A stretch of DNA of 53,657 bases from Verrucomicrobiota bacterium (GTDB lineage Bacteria > Verrucomicrobiota > Kiritimatiellia > SS1-B-03-39 > UBA6053), in NCBI GenBank assembly GCA_020831625.1, contig JAFIGD010000036.1, positions 1 through 53,657 of the forward strand, written 5' to 3'. The position numbers and the translations under genes were made by a program. Below, one piece after another: positions 1-9,015 of the stretch; positions within the stretch are counted from its first letter, which is position 1, and each line of letters opens with the position of its first letter. A model generated the notes under the pieces. The model made no database searches. It worked only from the letters and a program-made list of their open reading frames with translations, and was not told the DNA's origin.

Positions 1-66
1 TTTCAACAGCCGGACGCGGGCCATCCTGGCCCGGACCTCCGCCGCAGGATGCGGCACCTCCGGCAT
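1..66 (-). CDS. 5' end of a gene coupled to the AddA-like nuclease (cut by window edge)
   Basis: The first 22 codons of a minus-strand gene are visible (it begins MPEVPHPAAE). Its ATG overlaps the TAA stop of the helicase-nuclease gene by one base (TAATG), and a strong Shine-Dalgarno sequence, GGAGGTGA, lies just upstream inside the previous gene, so translation is probably coupled. Too little is visible to assign a function. By context it could be another part of a DNA-repair operon, but that is a guess. Confidence 0.6.
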   Translation of the reverse strand, partial: MPEVPHPAAEVRARMARVRLLK

Positions 67-3000
67 TAAATCACCTCCACCACATCGCCCGTATGGGTAA
101 ACAGAAGCTGACAACGGATCTTCTCCGGCGCGAAGCCCAGCATGTCCGCCAACACGCCGCGGTACAGCGCCATTTGCGGGGCGTAATGCGCCACCGTATC
201 CGAACCGCTCCTGAGATTCGTCTTGTAATCCTGAATCCAGGCTCCGTCTTCAAAGATTACCACCCGGTCAAAAATCCCGGTGATCCACCCCTCCGGCATC
301 ACACTCTCAAAATGCTGCTCCCGCCAAAGATTCTTCACCCCCTTCGGCATCCGCAGGGCTTCAAAGTCATACGCTCTGCGCACATGACCCGCCGCCGGAC
401 TGTCCCCGGGCTCGCCGGACGCCGCCAGCAAAGCCTCCAGGGATATTTCATCCGTCCAGGTCAGTTTTTCGAGGATCGCGTGAACCCGGCTCCCCAACGC
501 GCGCCCGTCCACCGCGATCCGGTGAAAAGTCCGCCCCAAATCCCGGCTTTCCGCATCCGCCCGCGAGGGCTCAAGCCGGGGAAGAACCGCACGCCCCGCC
601 GCGAGCCTCATCGGCAGCGGTTCCCTCACCGCCGGACGGGAGCGCTCCGGCGCGGGAAGCGATACATCGCCGTATGCAGCCAGCGTTGTTCCGAACTCAA
701 GCGGATCGCCCGCCGCGCCACCGGAGGCGCCTCCCTCCAGCCGGTGCCGAATCCAGTTGTGCATCACATTCAGCGAACCGCCTTTCGCCGGCGCAGGCGG
801 CAGCAACACAAACAGCCCCTGCTTGGCCCGCGTCAGGGCCACATACAGATTGCACAGATTTTCATACGCGCTCTCGGCCTGCAGGCGTTCAAATTCGGCA
901 TCCAACCCGCCGGTCTGCTCACAGACCTCTTTCTGCGGCAGTTGCAAAACCCAGCCCGGCTCCCGCCCCTCCGCCGAGGTCACCAGACTGTGCGTTTCAA
1001 CACTGACAAACGACATCGAGGCGGTCAGCGGCAGAAAAACCACATCAAACCCGAGCCCCTTGCTCTGATGAATGGTCATGATCCGAATCACCCCCCGCGC
1101 TTCATGCTCCTTCAGGTAGGTGCGGTCCACAAACGCCAGAAACCGGTCGATCGACGGAAGATCCATCCGGTCAAACTCCTGACCCGCCTCCACCAGCTTC
1201 CGCAGCCGGTCCCGCGAAAACGCCGCGTCCTCCTCCAACGGAAGCGACCGCACCAGCGACTGGAGCGTCCGGGCAACGCCCTGTTCATGAACACTCCTGA
1301 GAAGTTCCCGCGGATCGGGCTCCCAACCGGCCATTTCCAACACCCGTCCCGCGAAGCGGTCGCCGGGATGCGCCGCCAGCGTCAGCGCCGCCAGCACGGC
1401 CTCCACCGCCGTGTCGTTCCGCAAGGCACTCTGACCTTCCTGCACCACCGAAAACCCCTCACGCCGCAATCCGTCCGCCAGGTCCGCGCCCCGCCGGTTG
1501 CTCCGCACCAGCACCGCCACCTCCAGTCCGGGATCCAGCGTCCGCAGCAGCTCCGTCAGCAGCGCCAGTTCCGCTTCATCCTCTTTATCATGACGCTCCA
1601 CCACCCGGGCCGTTCCCGGCAAGTTCAGGTGACGCTCCGCCGCCGTATGCGGACGGAACTGCGCGTTCCATTTCGCGCGCGCCCCCGCCGGAAACCCCTC
1701 CATCTCCGGCACCGCATCCATCAGCCGGTTTACCAACTCCAGCACCGCCGGCGCGGAACGCTGCGACACATCCATCGGCTCCATCCGGATTTTCTCCGCA
1801 TACCGCTCCCGCACCCGGTCAAACAAATCCGCGTTTCCACCGCGCCAGGCATAAATCGCCTGTTTTACATCGCCCACATAAAAGAAACTCCGCTCTCCCC
1901 CGGCATCCTGAAGCACCTCATCCACGAACGGCTCCACCGCCCGCCACTGCAGCGTGCTGGTGTCCTGAAACTCATCCAGCAGCCAATGCGCCACCTCGCC
2001 GTCCATGCGGAAGGCCAGCGCCCCCGGAGGCAGATGATGAAATCCGGTGATCAGGGCGCAGGCGTCTTCAAACGAAACCGCCCCGCGGGCCATGGCTGTC
2101 CGCATATACCGCTCCTCGAACGCCGCCAGCAACCCGAACACCCCCCGGGTCTGCATCCAGGCCCGCTCCAACTCCACCCCGGACGGATGCCGCAGCAACA
2201 GTTTCAGCCCCCGGTGCTGCTCTTCCGTCAAGGGCACGGGTTTGCGCCGATACAGGATTTCCTCTCCGATCTCCGCCTGCAAAAGCCGTTCCGCCAGCGC
2301 GCCCGTTGGCCGGTCTTTGCTCCAGCTTTTTCCGGGCGTATACGCTTCACAGCTGTCAATCAGCTTCAACAACTCCGGCAGCGCCGTTTCTCCCAGCGAT
2401 TCCCGCAAATGCGCCGCCAGAAGACTGCGGTCCTCCTCCGGCAGCGCCCGGGGAGGCTCCCGCACCTCCAGGCCTCCCCCGGGATGCCGCCAGGCCTCCG
2501 CCTCGGGAAACAGCAAAAAGACCGAACGGTGATCCGAAATCATTTCCAGCAGTTTCCGGTCCAGCGCGTTTTCCGCCAGTCCCTGGGTGGTCAGTTCAAA
2601 CGACCCCAGAAACGCCTCCTTGCTCTCCTCTGAAAGCACCCCCGGAGCCAGCAGACCGTCCAGCGTCTGCTCGTGCAGGAAGCGCGCCTCGGGTCCCTGA
2701 CCGTCCAGCAGCGCGAACTCGGGCGGCAACTGCAGTTCCACCGCCGCAGCCGAAAGCATCTGCGCAATCCGCGAGTCCAGGGTCCCGATCCGCAAGCGGT
2801 GCAACTGCGAAAGCAAGGCCCGCAAATCCCCCATGAACGCCTCCGGACTTCGGGACAGGCCCATCGCGGCGGAGGTCCGCTCCGCCGCCCGGGGATCCGC
2901 CGCGGCCTTGCGCAAATATTCGACAATCGCATCAAAAATCTCCCCCGCCGCCTTGCGCGAAAACGTGTAAGCCCCGATCGAATCCGGCCGGGCCCCCATC

Positions 3001-3107
3001 GCCAGCAGCCTCAGCACCCGGTGCGCCAGGGTGTAGGTTTTTCCACACCCCGCGCTCGCCGAAATCGACAAGTAGGGGTCAAAAGCGGTCGCGGGGGGTT
3101 CCGACAT
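66..3107 (-). CDS. UvrD/AddA-RecB-like ATP-dependent helicase-nuclease
   Basis: A 1013-residue superfamily 1 helicase with a C-terminal nuclease, expected to process DNA double-strand ends for recombination in the cytoplasm. Visible motifs in order: Walker A SASAGCGKT near residue 16; Walker B/motif II LLDEFQDTS near 375; motif III GDVKQAIYAWRGG; TIHQSKGLGFDVV near 685; motif VI YVALTRAK; then a RecB/AddA-type PD-(D/E)XK nuclease with GSRVHAILE, GIFDRVV near 945 and QDYKT near 960. The acidic and lysine catalytic residues look intact. It is somewhat shorter than AddA or RecB (about 1200 residues). The gene starts 3 bases after the stop of the membrane-protein gene and overlaps the next gene by one base, so the three look like one operon. 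No addB or recC partner is visible inside the window, so the exact subfamily is open. Confidence 0.85.
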   Translation of the reverse strand: MSEPPATAFDPYLSISASAGCGKTYTLAHRVLRLLAMGARPDSIGAYTFSRKAAGEIFDAIVEYLRKAAADPRAAERTSAAMGLSRSPEAFMGDLRALLSQLHRLRIGTLDSRIAQMLSAAAVELQLPPEFALLDGQGPEARFLHEQTLDGLLAPGVLSEESKEAFLGSFELTTQGLAENALDRKLLEMISDHRSVFLLFPEAEAWRHPGGGLEVREPPRALPEEDRSLLAAHLRESLGETALPELLKLIDSCEAYTPGKSWSKDRPTGALAERLLQAEIGEEILYRRKPVPLTEEQHRGLKLLLRHPSGVELERAWMQTRGVFGLLAAFEERYMRTAMARGAVSFEDACALITGFHHLPPGALAFRMDGEVAHWLLDEFQDTSTLQWRAVEPFVDEVLQDAGGERSFFYVGDVKQAIYAWRGGNADLFDRVRERYAEKIRMEPMDVSQRSAPAVLELVNRLMDAVPEMEGFPAGARAKWNAQFRPHTAAERHLNLPGTARVVERHDKEDEAELALLTELLRTLDPGLEVAVLVRSNRRGADLADGLRREGFSVVQEGQSALRNDTAVEAVLAALTLAAHPGDRFAGRVLEMAGWEPDPRELLRSVHEQGVARTLQSLVRSLPLEEDAAFSRDRLRKLVEAGQEFDRMDLPSIDRFLAFVDRTYLKEHEARGVIRIMTIHQSKGLGFDVVFLPLTASMSFVSVETHSLVTSAEGREPGWVLQLPQKEVCEQTGGLDAEFERLQAESAYENLCNLYVALTRAKQGLFVLLPPAPAKGGSLNVMHNWIRHRLEGGASGGAAGDPLEFGTTLAAYGDVSLPAPERSRPAVREPLPMRLAAGRAVLPRLEPSRADAESRDLGRTFHRIAVDGRALGSRVHAILEKLTWTDEISLEALLAASGEPGDSPAAGHVRRAYDFEALRMPKGVKNLWREQHFESVMPEGWITGIFDRVVIFEDGAWIQDYKTNLRSGSDTVAHYAPQMALYRGVLADMLGFAPEKIRCQLLFTHTGDVVEVI

Positions 3108-3110
3108 GCC

Positions 3111-4961
3111 TCACATCCCCTGACGGATAAAAATCACCATCTCCTGAAGGCCCAGCAGCGCCGGGAGCCAGAGCAGCAACTGACAGGTCAGCACCGACTG
3201 ATACGACGAGGGATGCCGCACATCCATCATCATCGGCAGCCGCACAAACGCCATGCAGCTCAACACTGTCAGCGGAATAAACCCCGCCGCCGGGTCCGTA
3301 CCGAAGCTGTTCGCAAAGGCAAACGGAATCAAAGACAGGCAAACGCACCACCACCCCGTTCCCCTTCGGGTCGCGCCCAATGCCAGAATCAGCACCCATG
3401 CGCCCATTAAAAATAAATACCGGCTCCATAACAGCGCGCCGACACCTTCCAAACGGGACTCCGCGGGCATTCCCGCCGGGATCAGGCTTCCCAGCCATGC
3501 GGGTTGCACAGCAATCATAACCGCCAGACCCGCGCACAGCGCAATCCCAAACCCCGACAGCATCTGCCAGATCCGAATCCGGTGCACCTCCCAAACCCCC
3601 GCGATCAGTCCCAAACACGGAAACAGCCAGACTGGATGCATCCAAAAGGCCACCCCCGCATACATTCCGCCCCGAAGCCAGGACCGTTGCGCGTTCTCTT
3701 TGCTCAGCGAGGAAAACGCCTTCAGGAAAAAACACAGACCGATCGCGCCGCCGCCGGCGGTGGACAACCGAATCGCCAGGCCCGGCACACTCAGAAACAA
3801 AATACCCGCGCACAGCGCCAGCGGCGTTCCCACCGTGCGGTTGAGAATGCGCAACAACATCCCGGCGGCCGCCACCAGAAAAAATCCGGACACCAGACGG
3901 TTCCAGAACAGCGGGGCCGATTCCGTCAGCTCCGAAAGCGCCATCAGCGCCAGTGTCAGCGGGTGCCCCCCCCCGCCGCTCAAGAGCCGCGCCTCGACCG
4001 GGGTCACCGGCTCGCCCGACAGAAACAACACCCGCCCTGTCGTCCATCCCCCCCAGAGGAACACCCCCGCCAGCAGCGTTGTCAGCGAAGTGAGCCACAC
4101 ATTGTCCGGCAGCGGATTCGAGGTGGGTTTCAGCCGGCTCGAACACAGGGAGCGCAGCGGCGGCAGCACCAGCAGCCAACGGCTCAGCAACACCCCTGAA
4201 ATCGGCAGCCCCAGGGTGAACAGCGCGCCCCGCAAGGTCTCCGGCGGCAGAAACAGCAGACAGAACAGCCCGCCCATCACCGGCAAATTCCGGCGGATTC
4301 TGCGGCCGTCCTGCGGATACCCCTGCGCGAAATCCAAGAGACCCACCAGCGGAATAACCGTCCAAAGCGACTCCACTGCAAACAGTTCCCGGAACAGCGC
4401 CACAATCGCCTCATAGGTCTCCGGCTCCACCGGACGTGTCAGCGACGCCGGCACCTGATCTTTCACCAGCACAAACACCAGACCGGCCGACAAGGCGCCC
4501 CAACCGGTAAACACCAGCGCCCGGCCATGCTCCTCCTGCATGGAGGCCAGCGCCAACAGCCCCAGAATAGCCAACGGCGCCAGCCCCGGCAGGCAAAACG
4601 CTATTCCGGCCCACAGCAGACCCGCCAGTACCGCTTCCCAGGGCCCCGGCCGCGTCATCCGCAGGATCAGACCCGCCTGGCCCAGCACCATCGCCCCGAA
4701 CAAGGCCGTCTGACCCGGAAACGCCCCCACGCGGCCCATGGCAATCAATAAAAGCGCCAGCACCGGCGCGAGCATGCCCGCGCGCTGACCCAACACACCC
4801 CATCCCGCCAACGAAAGCACCGCAAGTCCTTTGGCCGCAGGCGGCAATTCACTGAACAAAAGGCCCAACGCGGCAAACACCATTGCCACCGGCCATATCC
4901 AGCGGCACACCGCCTTATGCACCGACGGAGACATCTTCAAAATCGTTTTCTCATCACTCAT
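3111..4961 (-). CDS. polytopic membrane protein of unknown function
   Basis: A 616-residue protein dominated by hydrophobic segments, at least a dozen predicted membrane spans from about residue 22 to the C-terminus, with a short charged N-terminus. I do not recognise the family with certainty. The pattern of many helices, an EARLLSGGGGHP stretch after the middle and a conserved-looking FWMHPVWLFP segment would fit a GT-C-type glycosyltransferase or a similar multi-pass enzyme, but no DE-type catalytic loop is obvious. It lies 3 bases upstream of the AddA-like gene and probably shares its transcript; that link may reflect packing only. Upstream lies a repeat-rich gap. Confidence 0.7.
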   Translation of the reverse strand: MSDEKTILKMSPSVHKAVCRWIWPVAMVFAALGLLFSELPPAAKGLAVLSLAGWGVLGQRAGMLAPVLALLLIAMGRVGAFPGQTALFGAMVLGQAGLILRMTRPGPWEAVLAGLLWAGIAFCLPGLAPLAILGLLALASMQEEHGRALVFTGWGALSAGLVFVLVKDQVPASLTRPVEPETYEAIVALFRELFAVESLWTVIPLVGLLDFAQGYPQDGRRIRRNLPVMGGLFCLLFLPPETLRGALFTLGLPISGVLLSRWLLVLPPLRSLCSSRLKPTSNPLPDNVWLTSLTTLLAGVFLWGGWTTGRVLFLSGEPVTPVEARLLSGGGGHPLTLALMALSELTESAPLFWNRLVSGFFLVAAAGMLLRILNRTVGTPLALCAGILFLSVPGLAIRLSTAGGGAIGLCFFLKAFSSLSKENAQRSWLRGGMYAGVAFWMHPVWLFPCLGLIAGVWEVHRIRIWQMLSGFGIALCAGLAVMIAVQPAWLGSLIPAGMPAESRLEGVGALLWSRYLFLMGAWVLILALGATRRGTGWWCVCLSLIPFAFANSFGTDPAAGFIPLTVLSCMAFVRLPMMMDVRHPSSYQSVLTCQLLLWLPALLGLQEMVIFIRQGM

Positions 4962-5333
4962 GCCCCGGACCCTACCCGCACCTGGTGAAAAAATCCAGCA
5001 TCGTCTGACCCTCGACCCCGATTTTAATCGACGGAAGAGCGATCCCGGAAAAAAACACTTTACAGAAGGTAAGGAAGGAAACGAAGGCTTTGGGGCAGCT
5101 TGCCACGCGGAACGCGTGGGGGCATGCGGGGAAGATACTGTTTTTTCTTGGCGTTTTTCTGTTCAAAACACCCTTGCCCCACAGCCCGTCTCAACATCCG
5201 TGGTCTTCCATCCGTGGTCTCACCCTAAGCCTGCCCCACAGCCCACTGCCTCTCCTTAAATTTCAACGGCATCACAGTCTTCAGTATGAGGCCGTGTCCC
5301 TTGACCCGCCCTTTCAAAACCTGTTGTGTGAGG

Positions 5334-5645
5334 CATCCCTTCAGGATGCGTAATTCCTTTTATGTTCCCACCGTGGGTGTCTCGCTGCGCTCGAAACCCA
5401 CGGCTACGGTGAGTTGCCCGTTCCGGGCAAAATACATACGCATCTTGAATTCTTGAGATGTGTATACTCGTCAGGGCAACGCCCCTGGAAAACGAAGATA
5501 TAGTATTCTATAACCCTGAAGGGGTTACACTGTTTGTAGGATTAGGGTCCAAAGGAGTTTCATCCCTTCAGGATGAGGAATTTTTGATGTAAATCAGCCC
5601 AGGGGGGTTGCCCCTGGCTTACGGGTTTTATCCCGTTGGGATATA
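5334..5645. repeat. cluster of palindromic intergenic repeats
   Basis: This part of the 0.9 kb gap between 4961 and 5875 holds several perfect or near-perfect inverted repeats: CCGTGGGT/ACCCACGG (5371-5378 with 5396-5403), TGCCCG/CGGGCA (5415-5420 with 5424-5429), an AGGGC/GCCCCT hairpin near 5472-5488, CATCC/GGATG pairs near 5334-5349 and 5560-5577, and CCAGGGG/CCCCTGG (5599-5605 with 5611-5617). The stems resemble dispersed non-coding repeats rather than terminators, since there is no gene end nearby. No convincing coding region is seen from 4962 to 5874. Confidence 0.6.
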
Positions 5646-5698
5646 TAAAAAACCCGAAAGAGAATACAGTGGCACCAATCAGCCATCCAGTTTATGAT

Positions 5699-5811
5699 GA
5701 ACAGGATAAGATCACGTCGATCCTGCCGCGCCATGCCGTAGCCTCTGGCGAAGGCTGGTTATCCAGACAAAAAAATAAATGCGCCCTTGGCAAGCCTGGG
5801 CCTGTCAAAAA
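5699..5811. repeat. dispersed AACAGGAT-type repeat, copy 1
   Basis: The segment starts with GAACAGGATAAGATCACGTC and ends with an A-rich run followed by AAATGCGCC, TTGGCA and GGCCT. The same blocks recur at 40087-40285 (GGATCACGTC, then AAAAAAATAAATGCGCC and TTGGCATGCTTTGGCC), and the first block recurs at 49445-49475. It lies just upstream of the VC0807-like gene. Confidence 0.6.
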
Positions 5812-5874
5812 ACGAAAAAAGTCCTGACATATCCCGCCTTGCGAACCGAGAGGTTTTGCCGTAAGAGTCCTGAC

Positions 5875-6594
5875 ATGAATCCACCCAAACGCGAAAACCT
5901 CTGGCTCAATCTGGCCCTGAACGTCATCCTCCCCTCCGTGCTCCTCTCCAAAGGAGCCGACTGGTTTCCGCTTCCGCCCTCCGCCGTGCTGGTGCTCTCC
6001 CTCGCCTTCCCCATCGGCTACGGCATCTACGACTACATTCGCCGCGACAAAGTGAACCTCTTTTCCGTCATCGGGTTTGTGAGCATTCTGATCACCGGCG
6101 TGATCGGCCTCATCCGCATTCCCTCGCAATGGATCGCCGTCAAAGAGGCGGCGGTGCCCCTCCTGTTCGGCCTGATCATTCTCGCCACCGCCAAATCCAA
6201 AAAGCCCTTCGTCCACCGGATTCTGTTCTCCCCGGAGCTTTTCGATGTCGAACAAATCGAAACATCCCTGGCCGAAAAAGGCACGCAAAAAGCCTTCGCC
6301 GGGGTCATGCTCACCTGCACCTACTGGATCGCCGCCTCTTTTGTCATCAGCGCGTTTCTCAATTACGGACTCGCCTCCTGGATTGTCACCGCCGAATCCG
6401 GCACCGAGGAATTCAACCGCCAAATCGGGCGCATGACCGCCCTGAGCTGGCCGGTGATTGTTCTGCCGAGCATGGGCATGATGATGGTCGCCCTGCTCAA
6501 ACTCATTAAAGGCATCGAGGCCAACACCGGCCACATGCTGGAAGACGTCCTGCATCCGGACCTGCGCGAAAAAGCCAAAGCGAAAAGTCAGTGA
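5875..6594 (+). CDS. VC0807-family-like integral membrane protein
   Basis: A 239-residue membrane protein of unknown function that resembles the VC0807 family: a conserved NLALNVILPSVLLSK opening, then LAFPIGYGIYDYIRRDKVN, the ITGVIGLIRI helix, and WIAVKEAAVPLLFGL. About six hydrophobic helices are visible. The ATG at 5875 (MNPPKRENLW) is preferred over the upstream in-frame ATG at 5779 because the extra 32 residues fall within the dispersed repeat and do not look like protein. A purine-rich AAGAG precedes the start. It stands alone, with repeats upstream and a convergent gene downstream. Confidence 0.75.
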   Translation: MNPPKRENLWLNLALNVILPSVLLSKGADWFPLPPSAVLVLSLAFPIGYGIYDYIRRDKVNLFSVIGFVSILITGVIGLIRIPSQWIAVKEAAVPLLFGLIILATAKSKKPFVHRILFSPELFDVEQIETSLAEKGTQKAFAGVMLTCTYWIAASFVISAFLNYGLASWIVTAESGTEEFNRQIGRMTALSWPVIVLPSMGMMMVALLKLIKGIEANTGHMLEDVLHPDLREKAKAKSQ

Positions 6595-6619
6595 ACCCGC
6601 TGTGATGGGGTGATGATGT

Positions 6620-6676
6620 GATGGGGTGATGGGGTAGTGTCAATTTCCCATTCTCCCATAACCCCATTACCCCATC
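6620..6676. terminator. inverted repeat between convergent genes, likely bidirectional terminator
   Basis: GATGGGGTGATGGGGTA (6620-6636) pairs almost perfectly with the right arm at 6659-6676, leaving a loop of about 22 bases. It sits in the 94-base gap between the convergent genes ending at 6594 and 6689. No long T-run follows, so a terminator role is inferred from position. Confidence 0.45.
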
Positions 6677-6688
6677 CCCTCCGCCCCC

Positions 6689-7471
6689 CTACTCCGGCCG
6701 TTCGATCCGGTATAAGGCTTTCCAGTTTTTTCCGGTGACCCAGATATCGCCGGTGGCCGGATCCACCGCGATGCCGTTGAGCACATCCTGACCGGCGTGT
6801 TCATCCTCCGGCAGAGGCAGATGATGCAGGTCCACAAAGCCGGTCACCCGCCCGTCTTCCGGGGAAAAGCGCACGATCCAGCGGGTCTGAAAAATGTTGG
6901 CCCACAGTTCGCCGTCGATCCATTCCAATTCATTGAGTTGGGAAACCGCGCCCCGCGCGCCCCGAACTTCAAACCGCCGCAGCTCCCGAAAGGTCACCGG
7001 ATCGATCACCCGGATCTCCGCACTTCCATCGCTCATGAACAGCACCTCATCGTTGTTCGTCAACCCCCATCCCTCCCCGGGATACCGGAAGCGTTCAATT
7101 TCCTCAAAGGTATCGCGGTCATACACAATCGCGGTGCGCTCCCGCCAGGTAAGCTGATAAAGCCGCCCGCGCCACAACGCCAGGCCCTCCCCGAAGAGAC
7201 GGGGCGACAGCGCCACCCGCCGCACCACCTCCCCGTCGGACATACGGACCTGCCGCAGTTCAGAACGTCCGTACTGTCCGGTGCTCTCCAGCCAGAATTC
7301 CCCGTCGATCAGAAGCCCCTGCGTGAACGCCCCTGAATCGTGCGGCAAACGCTCCAGAATCTCCGGCCGGAAAACCGGATCGTTCCCCCGCGAAACCGGC
7401 CCCGCTTCCCGGCACGCGGAAAGCAACAAAATCAGACCCGGAATCAGTCCGGCGGCAACTCGCCTTCGCAT
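6689..7471 (-). CDS. glutaminyl-peptide cyclotransferase (glutamine cyclotransferase family)
   Basis: A 260-residue lipoprotein-like enzyme expected to convert N-terminal glutamine to pyroglutamate. The N-terminus has a signal peptide ending in a lipobox-like LLSAC (Cys near residue 20). The mature part is a five-bladed propeller of the plant/bacterial-type glutamine cyclotransferase family, with the typical HDSGAFTQGL, ESTGQYGRS, WGLTNNDE, MSDGS, LNELEWIDGELWANIF and VLNGIAVDPATGDIWVTGKNW segments. Its ATG overlaps the TGA of the upstream gene by one base (TGATG), so the two are translationally coupled. It probably acts outside the cytoplasm. Confidence 0.88.
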   Translation of the reverse strand: MRRRVAAGLIPGLILLLSACREAGPVSRGNDPVFRPEILERLPHDSGAFTQGLLIDGEFWLESTGQYGRSELRQVRMSDGEVVRRVALSPRLFGEGLALWRGRLYQLTWRERTAIVYDRDTFEEIERFRYPGEGWGLTNNDEVLFMSDGSAEIRVIDPVTFRELRRFEVRGARGAVSQLNELEWIDGELWANIFQTRWIVRFSPEDGRVTGFVDLHHLPLPEDEHAGQDVLNGIAVDPATGDIWVTGKNWKALYRIERPE

Positions 7472-8310
7472 CAGCGTCTCCGCTGGGCCTGACGCCGGGC
7501 CTCGGTCGCGGCGCGGGTGGCCTGCTGGACTCGTTCACGGTTCAGACGGCGGTGCGCCTCGGTTTTGACCCGCTCCTCTTCAAGGCTGCGCTGAAAATCC
7601 GCCGCCTGCGTTTCCCGGGCATTCAACAAATCAATCTGTTGCCGCAGTTCTTTTTCGCGTTCCTCCAGCCCGGCCACCGAGGATCGGCTGCCGAGTTCCC
7701 GCCGTTGACGCTCCCGCTGGATTTCCGTCTGCAATTCATCCCATTCGCGGCGAAGCCGCCGCTGTTCGGCCCGGAGCAGTTCCTCGCGGCCGCCGGCCAG
7801 CATGTCCAAATGATCCATTTTACCGTCCAAAGCCGCGCCCAGCAGACGAAGCGCATGCGCCCGCAGTTCCAGCGAATCCGCCCGCTGGTCGAGGGAAAGG
7901 TGCTCCAGCCCCTCGCCCGCGCTGTCCGCCGCCCGCTGGAACCGGTCCAGGGCCATATCGAAGTCCTTTTGCAGGACCATCGTCTCCGCCTCACGCAGCA
8001 GCCGCTCCACATAGGCGGTTCCGGACTGCGCCGTGAACGTCTCCGCCGTCTCCTCCTCCCCGGCGGAATCCTCTCCTCTCGAGCGCGGAGTCGAGGATGA
8101 CCAGGTGCTGATTTCGGAGGCGGAAATGATCAGCACCTGACGGATGGTGCCGGACTCGTTCCGCTGCGTCTCAATATGAATCGCGTCCGGCCGCTCCTCC
8201 ACAATGCGCCCTTCAATGCGGCGGCCGTCACGCAACTGAACATAATCCGCCCCCGGCAGCATCAGGGGAATGAGTCCGCAGGCCAAAAACCAAAATCTGA
8301 AAACACGCAT
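7471..8310 (-). CDS. secreted coiled-coil protein of unknown function
   Basis: A 279-residue protein with a signal peptide (hydrophobic residues about 5-20, cleavage near PGADY), then a short beta-rich YVQLRDGRRIEGRIVEE unit of a kind common in planctomycetal and verrucomicrobial envelope proteins. A linker rich in Ser and Glu follows, and then a long Glu/Arg/Gln-rich region from about residue 95 to the end that should form a coiled coil. No catalytic motif is visible. It is coupled to the glutamine cyclotransferase gene downstream by a one-base overlap. A structural or assembly role at the cell envelope is plausible but inferred only from composition. Confidence 0.7.
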   Translation of the reverse strand: MRVFRFWFLACGLIPLMLPGADYVQLRDGRRIEGRIVEERPDAIHIETQRNESGTIRQVLIISASEISTWSSSTPRSRGEDSAGEEETAETFTAQSGTAYVERLLREAETMVLQKDFDMALDRFQRAADSAGEGLEHLSLDQRADSLELRAHALRLLGAALDGKMDHLDMLAGGREELLRAEQRRLRREWDELQTEIQRERQRRELGSRSSVAGLEEREKELRQQIDLLNARETQAADFQRSLEEERVKTEAHRRLNRERVQQATRAATEARRQAQRRR

Positions 8311-8401
8311 GGGAATCCTTTCAAATAAAAAGTTCCCGCACAGTCTACCGGATCAGGGCGTTCTGTACGAGAACCAAGTTCAACGGAGTTGGGCGCGGGG
8401 A

Positions 8402-8854
8402 TCAGTCATCTTCATCGTCGTCATAATCGTCGTCGTAATCATAATCCTCGTCATCCTCCTCGTCGTATTCCTCATCATACTCATCGTCATCCTCATCCTC
8501 TTCCTCGTCGTCGTCACGGAAGGCGTCGAGGTCTTCAGGGGGAATCTCGTCGTCGTCTTCAAGAATACGCTCGGCCTCCTCGTCGAAGTCCAGCAATTCG
8601 TCGATATCCTCGATATCCTCGAAATCGGCCTCTTCGCGGTCGTCCTCATCGTCGGGATCAAATTCGTCGGGGTCGTCGAGCAGGTCCAGAGCGCTTACGG
8701 TGCCCTCCTCCTCATACTCTTCGTCAAGGAAGGGGCCAAAACCCTCGTCGTCCTCGTCGTCGTCAAGGTCCTCCTCTTCCTCATCATCAAACCCCCAATC
8801 GTCATAATAGTCCTCTTCGTCGTCGTCATCAATGTAATCATAAAACGGTGTCAT
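8402..8854 (-). CDS. hyperacidic Asp/Glu-rich protein
   Basis: A 150-residue protein in which 95 residues are Asp or Glu (58 D, 37 E), with three Arg and no Lys, His or Cys. Hydrophobic residues are limited to a few spots (DYYDDWGF, TVSALDLLDD, IDELLDF). It has no signal peptide. A good Shine-Dalgarno sequence (AGGAGA) stands about 8 bases before the ATG at 8854, which supports real translation despite the simple-sequence DNA. Its function is unknown; very acidic small proteins can bind cations or mimic nucleic acid, but nothing here proves either. It is transcribed divergently from hemB. Confidence 0.7.
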   Translation of the reverse strand: MTPFYDYIDDDDEEDYYDDWGFDDEEEEDLDDDEDDEGFGPFLDEEYEEEGTVSALDLLDDPDEFDPDDEDDREEADFEDIEDIDELLDFDEEAERILEDDDEIPPEDLDAFRDDDEEEDEDDDEYDEEYDEEDDEDYDYDDDYDDDEDD

Positions 8855-9015
8855 TTTTCATTCTCCTGGGATTGGCTCTGTGTGTTGGATAAACGCACAC
8901 ACTCCGAATGTCAATTCGCCCGGATTTGTCCATCGTAAAAATCAACCTTTTTTCACTTTGTCGGTCTTTTTATTTTCCCGCTTGTCTCTTTGCGCCGTTG
9001 CGATAGGGGAAACCC

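Noticed and set aside
93-2633. 846-codon open frame opposite the helicase-nuclease gene
   Set aside because: It is rich in Arg, Pro, His and Gln with no domain, lies fully antisense to a gene with all helicase motifs, and is the usual shadow of GC-rich coding sequence.
4972-5353. Short open frames in the gap after the membrane-protein gene
   Set aside because: Cys/Phe/Pro-rich or repeat-derived sequence without ribosome sites or family likeness.
8270-8938. Val/Ile-rich open frame opposite the acidic protein
   Set aside because: It only mirrors the GAC/GAG-rich codons of the acidic gene; the minus strand has the ribosome site.
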